Shown: positions 27,066 to 36,129, counted from the first letter of the stretch. The stretch: 64,000 bases of DNA from Phenylobacterium kunshanense (GCF_003254525.1 NZ_QFYS01000001.1:1-64000), one strand, 5' to 3'. Notes: generated from the sequence alone by a model not told the origin. Made by a program: numbers and translations.

Positions 27066-27547
27066 TGCCCAAGGCCCCCGTCGTTAGCGCCGGCGTGCTG
27101 GCCTGGCGGCGGGGCGCCTCGGGCCCGGAGTTCCTGCTGGTTCATCCCGGCGGGCCCTACTGGGCGAAGAAGGACGCCCAGGGATGGTCGATCCCCAAGG
27201 GGCTGGTCGATCCTGGCGAGGACGGCTGGACTGCCGCCCGCCGCGAGTTCCGCGAGGAGCTGGGTCTGGAGATCGACGGGGAGGGCGAGCCGCTGGCCCC
27301 GGCGACGTCCTCGGGCAAGACCGTGCACGCCTGGCTGGTGGAGGCGGACCTCGACGTCTCCGCCATCGCCTCCAACACCTTCGAGGTCGAATGGCCGCCG
27401 AGGTCCGGCCGCCGGCAGGCGTTTCCGGAGGTCGACCGCGCCGCCTGGTTCGACGCCGACACGGCCCTCGTGAAGATCCACGCCGGCCAGCGCCCGATCC
27501 TCGCCGAGGCGCTCCGGCGGCTCGCGTCCGGTCCCGCGCAATCCTGA
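27065..27547 (+). CDS. Nudix hydrolase
   Basis: This 160-residue enzyme has a complete Nudix box (G-x5-E-x7-REFREELGL at about 45-67) after the strand WSIPKG. It resembles the bis(5'-nucleosyl)-tetraphosphatase/MutT branch, with AGVLAWRRG at the start and a C-terminal W-F region (EVDRAAWFDADTA). It hydrolyses a nucleoside diphosphate linked to an unknown moiety. Coupled to the peptidase gene by TGATG at 27063-27067, a link of no obvious functional meaning. Confidence 0.9.
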   Translation: MPKAPVVSAGVLAWRRGASGPEFLLVHPGGPYWAKKDAQGWSIPKGLVDPGEDGWTAARREFREELGLEIDGEGEPLAPATSSGKTVHAWLVEADLDVSAIASNTFEVEWPPRSGRRQAFPEVDRAAWFDADTALVKIHAGQRPILAEALRRLASGPAQS

Positions 27548-27620
27548 TTATGCGACGAAGGGCGACAAGCCTGCGGCCAGTGACCTTCGCCGGCTTCCGG
27601 CTGGCCGCTAAGCCTCGCCG

Positions 27621-28289
27621 ATGTTCTGCGAGCTTCCCGACCTGCTCACCGCCGATGAAGTGGCCCAGCTCAAGGCCATCGCCACCAGCCTGTCGTTCGT
27701 CGACGGGCGGGTGACGAACCCCGACTCCAAGGTGAAGAACAACCTCCAGGGCCTGCCGGGCGACCCGCAGCATGACCGGGCGTCGCAGATCCTGCTGGGC
27801 GGCCTGAAGCGCAGCGCCGTGTTCATCGCCTACGCCTTTCCGAAGATGGTCGCCCCGCCGGCCCTGTCGCTCTACCGCCCGGGGATGAACTACGGCGCCC
27901 ACGCCGACGCCGCCTTCCTGCCAATCGGTGCGCGGCCGATCCGGGCGGACCTGTCGTGCACGGTGTTCCTGAACGATCCCGCGGACTACGACGGCGGAGA
28001 GCTGTCGGTGCGGCTGGGCGCGCGGGCGGTGGATTTCAAGCTGAGCCCCGGCTCGGCGATCCTCTATCCCTCGACCACCATCCACGAGGTGAAGCCGGTG
28101 ACCCGCGGCGAGCGCCTGTGCGGGATCACCTTCATCGAGAGCGACATCGTCGATCAGGCAGGCCGGGAACTGCTCTTCACCCTGAACGACGTCCTCGCCA
28201 CCGAGGGCGAGAAGCTGAGCTGGGAGGCGCGCACGCGGCTGAGCCACGTGGCGACCTCCCTGCATCGGCAGTGGGGCGACGCGGGTTGA
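27621..28289 (+). CDS. piuC: Fe(II)/2-oxoglutarate dioxygenase, PiuC/YbiX type
   Basis: This 222-residue PKHD-type hydroxylase has the iron triad H-x-D in YGAHADAAF and the distal His in STTIHEVKPV, with the 2-oxoglutarate Arg in TRGERL. It begins MFCELPDLLTADEV, typical of PiuC. Such genes usually sit behind a TonB-dependent siderophore receptor and act in iron uptake, but no receptor is present here. Its stop lies inside a hairpin shared with the convergent RTX gene. Confidence 0.92.
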   Translation: MFCELPDLLTADEVAQLKAIATSLSFVDGRVTNPDSKVKNNLQGLPGDPQHDRASQILLGGLKRSAVFIAYAFPKMVAPPALSLYRPGMNYGAHADAAFLPIGARPIRADLSCTVFLNDPADYDGGELSVRLGARAVDFKLSPGSAILYPSTTIHEVKPVTRGERLCGITFIESDIVDQAGRELLFTLNDVLATEGEKLSWEARTRLSHVATSLHRQWGDAG

Positions 28290-28311
28290 AGCGACCGGCG
28301 GGGCGCTTCAA
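28286..28311. terminator. Hairpin shared by convergent piuC and RTX genes
   Basis: TTGAAGCG (28286-28293) and CGCTTCAA (28304-28311) pair perfectly across ten bases. The left arm holds the piuC stop and the right arm the RTX stop. It probably serves both transcripts; no T tract is present. Confidence 0.5.
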
Positions 28312-29690
28312 CCGGTTAGAAAATTCGCGAATCCCATCGCGTCGAGGGTGCAGTTGGCGAGGCGCACGGCCGTGTCGGCTACGCCATTGTTGGTGAGCGA
28401 GTCAGCAAACACGAAGACATCGCTTCCCACCTGAATGGCGACATAGTTGATTTCGCCGGCCGCGATCTGGGCATTGGCCATCGCGAGTGCTGCCTCATAG
28501 GTGGACGCGAACCCTTCAAAGTAATTGAAGCCGACGCCTGGGCCCACTGCGTCGCCCGTCTTCAAATCCTGAAAATAGAGATAGTCCGCACTTGTCCAAT
28601 CAAGGATGACGTCCAAATCGCTGAGCTCGGTGAAGGACTGTCCGCCGTAGAAATCGAACTCGTCGGCGCCATCTCCTCCGGACAGGGTGTCCTGTCCGCC
28701 CCAGCCGGCGAGCACATCGTTTTCAGAGCCGCCGCTGATGCTGTCGGCGCCGTTGGTGCCACGGATCAGATCGCGACCGGAACCGCCAACGATAGTAGCC
28801 TGACCGACCCCGCCTTCGAAGAGGCCGATGCATGCGTCATCGCCGTCTCCCATATCGACCCAGAACGTGCCGTCGCGAAGGTCGATCACGTCGCCGCCAG
28901 AGCCGGCGTAGACGGTGGCTTCGCCCGCTACATCGATGAAGTCTTTGTCCGCACCCGCGTCGATGAAATTTCGGCCGCCGCTGTCGACGATGTGGTCGCG
29001 ACCGTCTTCGCCGATCAGGGTGTCGTCTCCGGTCCCGCCGAAGATGACGTCGTCTCCGAGATTCCCATTGATGACGTCGTTGCCGCCACCGCTGACGCCG
29101 ACGGGATTTTCATACAGCGTGAAGAGGCCGGAGCGGCGTCCAGGACCTGCGTCCGAGGCGCCCAGCACGTCGTTGCCTTGTCCGCCCAAGAGCGTGTCGC
29201 TGTCGACCCGGGAGCCGCTTATCGTGTCATCGCCCCGATTGCCCTGAGCGAAATTGGTCCCACCGCCGCTGCTCTCGCCGACAATGATCGTATCGTTATC
29301 CTGCCCGCCATAGATGACGTCGCGCCCGCGCCCGCCGATGAGCTTGTCTTCGCCCTGGTTGCCCTGAAGCTGGTTGGCGCCGTCGCCTGCATCGAGGGTG
29401 TCCGCACCTGCGCCCCCGTAAAGTCCGTTGTCTTCCGCGCCGAATGCAGAGGGGGCGTCGTTGCCCGTGGTCCCTATGAACAGCCGCGATCCGTCGGCGA
29501 AGGTCGCGGTAGCATTCCCCAGCCCCGCGCCGAACACGACACTGGTTCCCGCGACCGTCATGACGATCGTCGTGGCTCCAAACTGAATTGTAGTCGTGTT
29601 GGCGGAGCCCTGGTCCACGAGCAGGGTATCGGCCGCCGAAAAGGCAAGCGCCTGCGCGGCCGACATGGTCGAGTAGTTGAAAATTGGCAC
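28308..29690 (-). CDS. RTX-type calcium-binding protein, probably secreted by type I system
   Basis: This 460-residue protein has a hydrophobic-rich N-terminal domain (MPIFNYSTMSAAQALAFSAA) and, from about residue 75 to 345, many glycine/aspartate nonapeptides of the GGxGxDxLx kind (for example GGAGADTLDAGDGANQL and GGQGNDVLG). The C-terminal 110 residues form a non-repeat end (ADTAVRLANCTLDAMGF), probably the secretion signal. No ABC exporter or adaptor gene is adjacent; the TolC at 38348 could be the channel. The gene is visibly more A+T-rich than its neighbours, suggesting transfer. Function is unknown. Confidence 0.88.
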   Translation of the reverse strand: MPIFNYSTMSAAQALAFSAADTLLVDQGSANTTTIQFGATTIVMTVAGTSVVFGAGLGNATATFADGSRLFIGTTGNDAPSAFGAEDNGLYGGAGADTLDAGDGANQLQGNQGEDKLIGGRGRDVIYGGQDNDTIIVGESSGGGTNFAQGNRGDDTISGSRVDSDTLLGGQGNDVLGASDAGPGRRSGLFTLYENPVGVSGGGNDVINGNLGDDVIFGGTGDDTLIGEDGRDHIVDSGGRNFIDAGADKDFIDVAGEATVYAGSGGDVIDLRDGTFWVDMGDGDDACIGLFEGGVGQATIVGGSGRDLIRGTNGADSISGGSENDVLAGWGGQDTLSGGDGADEFDFYGGQSFTELSDLDVILDWTSADYLYFQDLKTGDAVGPGVGFNYFEGFASTYEAALAMANAQIAAGEINYVAIQVGSDVFVFADSLTNNGVADTAVRLANCTLDAMGFANFLTG

Positions 29691-29745
29691 AATGCTATCC
29701 CCCAGTTGATTCAGGCATAGCTTGTTGTGTGCATATCGCCAATCA

Positions 29746-29775
29746 GGAGCCGCCTCTGTCGGCAGAAGCGGCTCC
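29746..29775. terminator. Hairpin between PEP-CTERM and RTX genes
   Basis: GGAGCCGC (29746-29753) pairs with GCGGCTCC (29768-29775), and an inner TCTG/CAGA stem closes on TCGG. It lies 45 bases past the PEP-CTERM stop, so it probably ends that transcript; there is no T tract on the minus strand. Confidence 0.5.
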
Positions 29776-29820
29776 CGGGGCCGACGCCGCAGACGCCGTT
29801 CCCCGACGATCGGCCTGGGG

Positions 29821-30456
29821 TCAGGCCCGCGCCAGCACGCTCCGCCGGGCGCGGATCGTCGAGCCGAGGCCGAAGAAGCCCAGCAGCATCATCGCCCAGG
29901 TGGCGGGCTCGGGAACGGCGGCGACGCTGCCCGTCAGCCGGATGTTGTCGATCTGGACGTTCTGGCCGACCTCGCGGGTTCCGATCAGGAACGCCTTGAG
30001 GTTCTTCTGGTTGACGGTGAACGTCTCAAGACCGGCGGTGGAATTGGTGTTGAGGTAGAGAGTCTGCTGCTTGTTGTCTGCATAAACGAACCGCAGCGTG
30101 AAATCGTAATTCGCGCCGATGTTCATGATATCAGCGATGTCGATGGAGAAAATTTCGAATAATGAGCCATCCTCTTTAGTGATGTTCATCTCGTACCGGT
30201 CCCAAGTGTGGCCAAATGTCGTGCCGCTTGGGTCCGCATTGGTCGCATCATCCAGGCCCAAAGTGAAGAAATTTGGATTTCCCGAGTAGGTCGAGTAGAA
30301 ATTGAAGCCCTGATATTTGAAGTTATTCTGGGCGATATTCTTGCGGCCCGTTCCCGCCTGGGCCAGGTCGTCGAAGGTCAGCACCGACGCCGCCTGGGCC
30401 GCCGACGCGCCGCCGAGCAGCGCCACCGCGCAGATTGCAGAAGCCAGAGCTCTCAT
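29821..30456 (-). CDS. PEP-CTERM sorted exported protein
   Basis: This 211-residue protein has a signal peptide (ALASAICAVALLGGASAAQA), a beta-rich body starting VLTFDDL, and a C-terminal sorting tail. The tail is PEPATWAMM, then a hydrophobic LLGFFGLG stretch, then the basic end RARR. PEP-CTERM proteins are cleaved and anchored by exosortase; none is encoded in the window. The WAMM form is typical of alphaproteobacteria. The body has more A+T than the flanks. ATG 30456 was chosen over the preceding GTG at 30459. The leader can fold over the start region. Confidence 0.88.
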   Translation of the reverse strand: MRALASAICAVALLGGASAAQAASVLTFDDLAQAGTGRKNIAQNNFKYQGFNFYSTYSGNPNFFTLGLDDATNADPSGTTFGHTWDRYEMNITKEDGSLFEIFSIDIADIMNIGANYDFTLRFVYADNKQQTLYLNTNSTAGLETFTVNQKNLKAFLIGTREVGQNVQIDNIRLTGSVAAVPEPATWAMMLLGFFGLGSTIRARRSVLARA

Positions 30457-30458
30457 CA

Positions 30459-30497
30459 CACACCCACATCCTATCGTTGTCGAATGGCGTGGGTGTG
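30459..30497 (-). promoter_or_regulatory. Hairpin in the leader of the PEP-CTERM gene
   Basis: On the minus strand CACACCCAC and GTGGGTGTG (nine perfect pairs, 21-base loop) end two bases before the ATG, with the AGGA ribosome site in or beside the loop. It may control translation, or end the upstream VWA transcript whose stop is 68 bases away. Confidence 0.4.
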
Positions 30498-30564
30498 CGG
30501 GGGCGCAGGCAATGGCGGCAATCAGCCTGCGACGAACGTCGGTGGAGCTGCGCCAAAGCTGTCG

Positions 30565-32358
30565 CTATTCCCCTGGCGCGCGAGTGTCCCGGGCCGCCCG
30601 GACAAGCTGTACGAACTCCGCCCGCTCGCCGAACGGGTCGGCGCCCCGCGCGCCCTGGGCCAGGGCCAGGATGTCGTCCCAGCCGAAGGCGTCGGACAGG
30701 CGCGGATCCTGTTTCAGCTTCTGGCCGAACCCGGCCACCGCCACCGCCCAGCGGGTCGGCTCGGGCGCTGCCGCGATACTGGGCCTCACGTCGGCACGCG
30801 TGATCGGCCGCTCCATCAGCCGCGAACGGTCCTCGCCGGGCAGCTTGTAGCGGATCTTCAGGTAGGCCAGTTCGCCCGACGGGCCGGGCCTCGGCGCCTG
30901 CCGTCCATAGCGCAGCGGGTCGGCGGAGGGCCGCGCGCCCGCCGGGGTGATCTCGTACAGGGCCGTCACCGACGCCCCCGCGCCGACCTCGCCCGCGTCC
31001 ACCCGGTCGTTGTTGAAGTCCTCCCGCGCCAGCATGCGGGTCTCGTAGCCGATCAGTCGGTACTCGCTGACCTGGGCGGGGTTGAACTCCACCTGCACCT
31101 TCACGTCGTCGGCGATGGGGAAGAGGCTCTTGGTGAAGTCCTCGCGGAACAGCTTGCGCGCCTCCTGCAGGCTGTCGACGTAGGCGGCGGTCCCGTTTCC
31201 GTTCTGCGCCAGGGCCTGCATCATCGTGTCGTTGTAGTTGCCGCGCCCGAAGCCGTAGACCGACAGATAGACCCCGTCCTTGCGCTTCTCCGCCACGAGG
31301 TCCTTCAGCCGGCGCGGATCGGCGACGCCGACGTTGAAGTCCCCGTCGGTCAGCAGGATCACGCGGTTCACCGCCTTCGGGTCGAACCGCTCCTTCGCGA
31401 GGGCGTAGGCCAGTTGCAGCCCCTGGCCCCCGGCCGTCGAGCCGCCGGCGTGCAGGGCGCCCAAGGCGCACTTCATCTTCAGCTTCTCGCGCCCGCTGGT
31501 GGGCCCCAGCACCGCTCCCGCCGAGCCGGCATAGGCCACCATCGACACCCGGTCCTGCGGCCGGAGCTGTTCGATCAGCAGGCTCAGTGACTTGCGCGCC
31601 AGGGGCAGACGGTCCGGCCCGGACATCGAACCCGAGGTGTCGATCAGGAACACCAGGTTCAGCGGCGGCGGCTCGGTCCGCGTCAGGTCATAGCCCTGGA
31701 TGCCGATGTGCAGGATCTGCCGCTCGGCCGACCACGGCGAGGGCGCCAGCGCCACATAGGTCGTGAACGGCTGCGCGCGGCCCGTCGGCTTGGCGTAGCC
31801 GTAGTCGAAATAGTTCACCAGTTCCTCGACCCGCACCGCGTCGGTCGGCGGGCGCGCCCCGTCGTTCAGGAACCGGCGGACATTGGCGTAGGCGGCGGTG
31901 TCGACGTCGACGGAGAAGGTCGAGACCGGGTCGGTCGCCGTCTGGCGGATCGGATTGGCGGCCGCGTCCGGATAGCGCTCGGTGTCGCGCGGCGCATAGG
32001 CGGGCGGGGCGGGCAGGCGCCGGCCGCTGGTGACGACCATCTCCTGCACCGCCGCGGCTGGCGGCCGGGGCTCCTTGATTCGCCGCTCGACCGGGGGGAG
32101 CGGCAGGGGCGGGACCGTGGCGACGATTGGGGGCGAAGGCGGGGGAGGCGGCGCGGCCGTCGGCGCTGGTCCGGCCATGGCGGGGTAGGATCGATCCTCC
32201 GGTGCGGCCCGAAAGCCCAGCGCCTCACAGTCGGCCGGGGTGGGATCGCGGCCCGCGTCGCGGCCGAGGTCGCGCACCGGCGCCTGGGCGGGCGCAGGCG
32301 TGCCGCTGGCCGCGGTCAGCAGCGCGAGTCCGATCGCCGGCAGACGTTGGCGGGTCAT
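30565..32358 (-). CDS. VWA-domain protein, YfbK-like
   Basis: This 597-residue exported protein has a signal peptide (LPAIGLALLTAASGTPAPAQA), a proline-rich linker (about 60-90), a conserved VWA-N region (DVDTAAYANVRRFLNDG) and a von Willebrand A domain. The metal-ion site is DTSGSMS; the further site residues are in GSTAGG and LTDGDFN. A C-terminal DUF3520-like part follows. It is probably an envelope protein that binds a partner through the metal site; the partner is unknown. ATG 32358 has GGAGG seven bases upstream. Confidence 0.9.
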   Translation of the reverse strand: MTRQRLPAIGLALLTAASGTPAPAQAPVRDLGRDAGRDPTPADCEALGFRAAPEDRSYPAMAGPAPTAAPPPPPSPPIVATVPPLPLPPVERRIKEPRPPAAAVQEMVVTSGRRLPAPPAYAPRDTERYPDAAANPIRQTATDPVSTFSVDVDTAAYANVRRFLNDGARPPTDAVRVEELVNYFDYGYAKPTGRAQPFTTYVALAPSPWSAERQILHIGIQGYDLTRTEPPPLNLVFLIDTSGSMSGPDRLPLARKSLSLLIEQLRPQDRVSMVAYAGSAGAVLGPTSGREKLKMKCALGALHAGGSTAGGQGLQLAYALAKERFDPKAVNRVILLTDGDFNVGVADPRRLKDLVAEKRKDGVYLSVYGFGRGNYNDTMMQALAQNGNGTAAYVDSLQEARKLFREDFTKSLFPIADDVKVQVEFNPAQVSEYRLIGYETRMLAREDFNNDRVDAGEVGAGASVTALYEITPAGARPSADPLRYGRQAPRPGPSGELAYLKIRYKLPGEDRSRLMERPITRADVRPSIAAAPEPTRWAVAVAGFGQKLKQDPRLSDAFGWDDILALAQGARGADPFGERAEFVQLVRAARDTRAPGE

Positions 32359-32438
32359 GGTCGTTCCTCCCTGGGTGGTCTTGCGGGCCAGCTCGCGCCG
32401 CCATCGTGGCGCGTCTGTGGCGAAGCTCTGGCGATCGG

Positions 32439-32452
32439 ATGACATTTGTAAT
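32439..32452. promoter_or_regulatory. Dyad resembling a BlaI/CopY operator
   Basis: ATGACA-TT-TGTAAT is a near-perfect dyad of the TACA-N2-TGTA type bound by BlaI/MecI/CopY repressors, in the 231-base gap between the divergent VWA and AbgT genes. No such repressor is encoded nearby. Nothing else is recognised in the gap. Confidence 0.25.
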
Positions 32453-32589
32453 CTTCGCAAGGGCGTCGCGCCCTGCGCACGGATAGGGTGGGGCCAGCTT
32501 GGCTGCGCCAGCGCTCGTGCTAGGTTCGTCTGAGGGGAGGACTACCGACAACGGCCGCGGCTCAGCCGGGGCGGAGGGGGCGCCAGCAC

Positions 32590-34182
32590 GTGGCCAGTGG
32601 ATCGAACGAGCAGACCGGCGGAATCCTTCGCTGGATCGAACGCACGGGTAACCGGCTGCCGGATCCCGTCTTCATCTTCGTCTACCTGATCGGCGTCCTC
32701 ATCCTGGTGAGCGTGGCGGCGGCGATGTTCGGCTGGTCGGCCGCGCACCCGACGAAGATCGACGAGCAGACGGGAGCCGCTGCGGTGATCGCGGCGGAGA
32801 GCCTGCTCTCGGCGGACAATATCCGCCGGCTGTGGGTGGAGATGCCCACCACCTTCACCCACTTCCACCCGCTGGGGTACGTCCTGGTGGTGATGCTGGG
32901 GGCGGGCGTGGCCGAGCGTTCCGGTCTGTTCGGGACCGCCATGAGCGCCGCCGTGCGCGATGCGCCGAAGTTCCTCCTGACGCCGCTTGTGGCGCTGGTC
33001 GCCATGCTCGGAAACCTGGCGGCGGACGCGGCCTATGTCGTGTTGATCCCGCTTGCGGGGGCCCTGTTCGCTGCGGCGGGCCGGCATCCCGTCGCGGGCA
33101 TCGCCGCGGCGTTCGCCGGCGTGTCCGGGGGCTTTTCCGCCAATCTGCTGCCTGGTCAGCTCGACGCCCTGCTGTTCGGGATCACCGAGGCGGCGGCCGA
33201 GACCATCCTGCCGTCATGGGACGCGAACATCGCCGGCAACTGGTACTTCATCTCGGCCATGACCGTCGTCTTCCTGCCGGTCATCTGGTACGTGACCGAC
33301 CGCGTGATCGAGCCGCGCCTCGGCCGGTACGATCCCGCGTCCAGGGCTGAACCGCCGCCGGAAACCGCCGCGGAGCCTACGCCCGACGCCCCGCTGACGC
33401 CGGCGCAGAAGCGGGGGCTGCTCCATGCCGGCCTCGCCACGCTGGCGGTCGCGGTTCTCTGGCTATTCTTCACCTTTGGCCCGGGTACGCCCCTGATCGA
33501 CGAGGCGGCCGCCCCGACCGGCCGGCTGACGCCCTTCTACCAGTCGCTGGTGGCGGGCTTCTTCCTTCTCTTTCTCGCGGCCGGCTGGGCCTACGGCCGG
33601 GCCGCCGGGACGGTGAAGAGCCATCGCGACCTGGTGCAGATGATGGCGGGGTCGATGGGCGACATGGCCTACTACCTCGTGCTGGCCTTCGCCGCGGCGC
33701 ACTTCGTCGCGATGTTCAACTGGTCGAACCTCGGTCTGATCACCGCGGTTCACGGCGCGGCCGGCCTTGAGCAGCTGGCCCTGCCGGCCCCCGCGCTGCT
33801 GGCCGTGATCGTGGTCTTCACGGCGGGCCTCAACCTGTTCGTCGGCTCGGCCAGCGCCAAGTGGGCGCTGCTGGCTCCGGTTCTGGTGCCGATGCTGATG
33901 CTGCTCGGGATCAGCCCCGAAACCACCACGGCCGCCTACCGCGTCGGCGATGGGGCGACCAACATCATCACCCCCCTGATGGTCTATTTCCCGCTGATCC
34001 TCGTGTTCTGCCAGCGGTGGCAGAAGGACTTCGGCATCGGCAGCCTCGCCGCGACCATGACGCCCTATTCGATCTGGCTGCTGGTCGTAGGGGTGGGCCT
34101 CGTCGTGGCCTGGGTGGCCCTGGACGTTCCCCTGGGCCCGGGCGCGACGGTCGGCTTCACGCTGCCGGCGGCGGCGCCTTGA
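32590..34182 (+). CDS. AbgT-family transporter
   Basis: This 530-residue inner-membrane protein has about 11 to 13 hydrophobic helices. It opens with the family phrase RWIERTGNRLPDPVFIFVYL and contains HFHPLGYVLVVMLGAGVAERSG, then LLPGQLDALLFGITE, then GDGATNIITPLM. AbgT proteins take up p-aminobenzoyl-glutamate; MtrF and YdaH of this family also export sulfonamides. Start is GTG 32590 with GGAGG upstream. It is a single gene. Confidence 0.93.
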   Translation: MASGSNEQTGGILRWIERTGNRLPDPVFIFVYLIGVLILVSVAAAMFGWSAAHPTKIDEQTGAAAVIAAESLLSADNIRRLWVEMPTTFTHFHPLGYVLVVMLGAGVAERSGLFGTAMSAAVRDAPKFLLTPLVALVAMLGNLAADAAYVVLIPLAGALFAAAGRHPVAGIAAAFAGVSGGFSANLLPGQLDALLFGITEAAAETILPSWDANIAGNWYFISAMTVVFLPVIWYVTDRVIEPRLGRYDPASRAEPPPETAAEPTPDAPLTPAQKRGLLHAGLATLAVAVLWLFFTFGPGTPLIDEAAAPTGRLTPFYQSLVAGFFLLFLAAGWAYGRAAGTVKSHRDLVQMMAGSMGDMAYYLVLAFAAAHFVAMFNWSNLGLITAVHGAAGLEQLALPAPALLAVIVVFTAGLNLFVGSASAKWALLAPVLVPMLMLLGISPETTTAAYRVGDGATNIITPLMVYFPLILVFCQRWQKDFGIGSLAATMTPYSIWLLVVGVGLVVAWVALDVPLGPGATVGFTLPAAAP

Positions 34183-34218
34183 GCCTTTCGCGTTCAAACG
34201 ACTCCGACGGGAAGGGCT

Positions 34219-34569
34219 CTAAGGCTCACGGCACAGCGGCTCGAGATCTCCGGGGTAGGGCATCGGCCGGAAGGCCGAGACATCCGCGCCGCCGGTGTTG
34301 CCCGCGGGCGCCCAGCCGAGCCAGGTGAAGAGGCCGCCGCCCGCCAGCCTCAGGATCTGGCCGGCCACCTCGCGCGGGTCGCGCCGCCGCCAGCCCACGC
34401 GGAGCATCATCCAGTGGGTCCAGCTGTGGGCGCCGACCCAGGGCTGGCCCAGGATGTGGGCGCGCTCCAGGCGGGCGAACGCTACGTCGAGGTCGCCGGC
34501 GGCCAGCGCCTCGCGCGCGGCTGCGGCCTCGACCACATAGGCCGCGCGTCGTTCGGGGGATCGGTTCAT
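34219..34569 (-). CDS. DUF3703 protein
   Basis: This 116-residue soluble protein matches DUF3703 by its core LERAHILGQPWVGAHSWTHWMML and the later VAGQILRLAGG. Its histidines could bind metal, but the function is unknown. It is the last of three minus-strand genes (SDR, AraC regulator, DUF3703) with short gaps, probably one operon. Confidence 0.85.
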   Translation of the reverse strand: MNRSPERRAAYVVEAAAAREALAAGDLDVAFARLERAHILGQPWVGAHSWTHWMMLRVGWRRRDPREVAGQILRLAGGGLFTWLGWAPAGNTGGADVSAFRPMPYPGDLEPLCREP

Positions 34570-34590
34570 GTGGGGCTCCTTCGCGCCCCC

Positions 34591-35358
34591 TCATGCCCCG
34601 CGCGCCGGCTCCTCGCTTGAACGTAGCGGCTGCCGCGCACGGGTCGCGGAAAGCCGCCCGGCGGAGATGCCGAAGCAGGCGCGCATCGTCCGCGCCAGGT
34701 GCGCGCTGTCGGCGAACCCCGCGGTGTGGGCGGCGGCGGTGATCTCCTGGCCGTCCGAGATCAGGCCCACGGCGCGCGTTATCCGACGCCAGAGCAGATG
34801 GCGGCGGAAGGAGACGCCGAACGCCTCCGAAAAGGCGTGGCGGTACCGGTCCGGCGAAAGTCCGGCCGCGGCGGCCACCGTCGCCAGGCGCACCGTCCCA
34901 TCTTCCAGCGCCGCGTCTATCGTCGCCAGCGAGGCCAGCAGGGCCGGCGAGACGGCGCGGCGGGGAACGGCCGGTTCGGCGAGGAGGGGGCCCCAGAAGC
35001 GCAGCGACGGTTCGGTCGCCTCGACGATCACCGGGTCGCGCAGCCGTGGACCTAAGTCCGCCACGAGCGACTCAAGCACCGCGCGGCTGTGTGTCGGCTC
35101 GATGAAGATCAGTTCGGCGTCGCCCTCGGTTTCCAGGGCGTGCAGCGCGAGGGGATCGACGAGCAGGCACCGACCGGTCCAGATCCGCCCCTGGCCGTCC
35201 CGGATCGTGGCGGGAGACACGGCGAAGACGGCCTGCGCCGCCAGATGCCGGTGCGGGCGGTTGTCGCCCACCGGACCCTGCCAGCGGGCGCCGGCGGCCG
35301 TCATCTCGAGCTGTCCGGCCCAGGCGGCGCGTCCCCCAGTGCGGGTTGGGTGCGACAT
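34591..35358 (-). CDS. AraC-family regulator
   Basis: This 255-residue regulator has an N-terminal cupin-like sensor region (WQGPVGDNRPHRHLAAQAVFA) and a C-terminal double HTH (VAAAAGLSPDRYRHAFSEAF, then ITAAAHTAGFADSAHLARTM). ATG 35358 follows AGGAGG closely. It is 26 bases after the SDR gene and 21 before DUF3703, so it probably controls its own operon. The inducer is unknown. Confidence 0.9.
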   Translation of the reverse strand: MSHPTRTGGRAAWAGQLEMTAAGARWQGPVGDNRPHRHLAAQAVFAVSPATIRDGQGRIWTGRCLLVDPLALHALETEGDAELIFIEPTHSRAVLESLVADLGPRLRDPVIVEATEPSLRFWGPLLAEPAVPRRAVSPALLASLATIDAALEDGTVRLATVAAAAGLSPDRYRHAFSEAFGVSFRRHLLWRRITRAVGLISDGQEITAAAHTAGFADSAHLARTMRACFGISAGRLSATRARQPLRSSEEPARGA

Positions 35359-35384
35359 GCGGGCCTCCTGCGCCGTCCCGTCGC

Positions 35385-36101
35385 CTATCGCACGAAGCTG
35401 GCCCCGTTGATGTCGATCACCGCGCCGGTCATCGACGGCGGGGCCTCCAGGGCCAGGTAGGCGGCCGCGCTGGCCACTTCCTCGGGCATCGCGACGCGGC
35501 CGAGCGGGATGTCGGCCAGCAGCTTGTCGCCGCCACGGCTGGCCAGGTAGTCCTCGGCCATGCCGGTCATGGTGAAGCCGGGGCAGACCGCGAAGGCGAG
35601 GATGCCCTCGGCCGCGAAGCCCCGCGCGATCGACTTGGTCATGCCGACCATCCCCGCCTTCGACGCCGCATAGTGCCAGTGGGCCGGCGAGTCCCCGCGA
35701 TAGGCTGCGCGGCTGGCGATGTTGACGATCCGGCCTCCCGTCCCGCGCTCGCGCCAGTGCAGGATCGCCCGACGGCAGAGGTCGGCCGAGGCCTGCAGGT
35801 TGATCTGCATCGTCCGGCCCCAGCCGGCCTGCCAGTCGTCGAGGGGCGCGTCCACCGCCACCGGCTCGAACACCCCGGCGTTGTTGATCAGCACGTCGAT
35901 GCGTCCGCCCAGGCGCTCCAGCGCCGCGTCCCACAGGCGGTCGGCCGCCGCGGGGTCGGAGAGGTCGGCGCCGATGGTCGCGGGACCGTCGCTGCGGCCG
36001 TGTCCGACCACGTTCGCCCGGCCCGAGAGCGCCTCCACGATCGCGGCGCCGATGCCGCGGGTGGAGCCGGTGACCAGGATGGAGGGGAGTTCGTTCGCCA
36101 T
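35385..36101 (-). CDS. Short-chain dehydrogenase/reductase
   Basis: This 238-residue NAD(P)-dependent oxidoreductase has the cofactor motif TGSTRGIG, then NNAG, the catalytic serine in NIASRAAYRG, and the Y-x-x-x-K pair in YAASKAG. The C-terminal DINGASFVR is typical. The substrate cannot be read from sequence. ATG 36101 was preferred to an upstream GTG at 36107. It heads the SDR-AraC-DUF3703 group and is divergent from the MgtC-like gene. Confidence 0.92.
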   Translation of the reverse strand: MANELPSILVTGSTRGIGAAIVEALSGRANVVGHGRSDGPATIGADLSDPAAADRLWDAALERLGGRIDVLINNAGVFEPVAVDAPLDDWQAGWGRTMQINLQASADLCRRAILHWRERGTGGRIVNIASRAAYRGDSPAHWHYAASKAGMVGMTKSIARGFAAEGILAFAVCPGFTMTGMAEDYLASRGGDKLLADIPLGRVAMPEEVASAAAYLALEAPPSMTGAVIDINGASFVR

Positions 36102-36129
36102 GCCCACCGTTAGGCCGGCTCGCCTCCCA

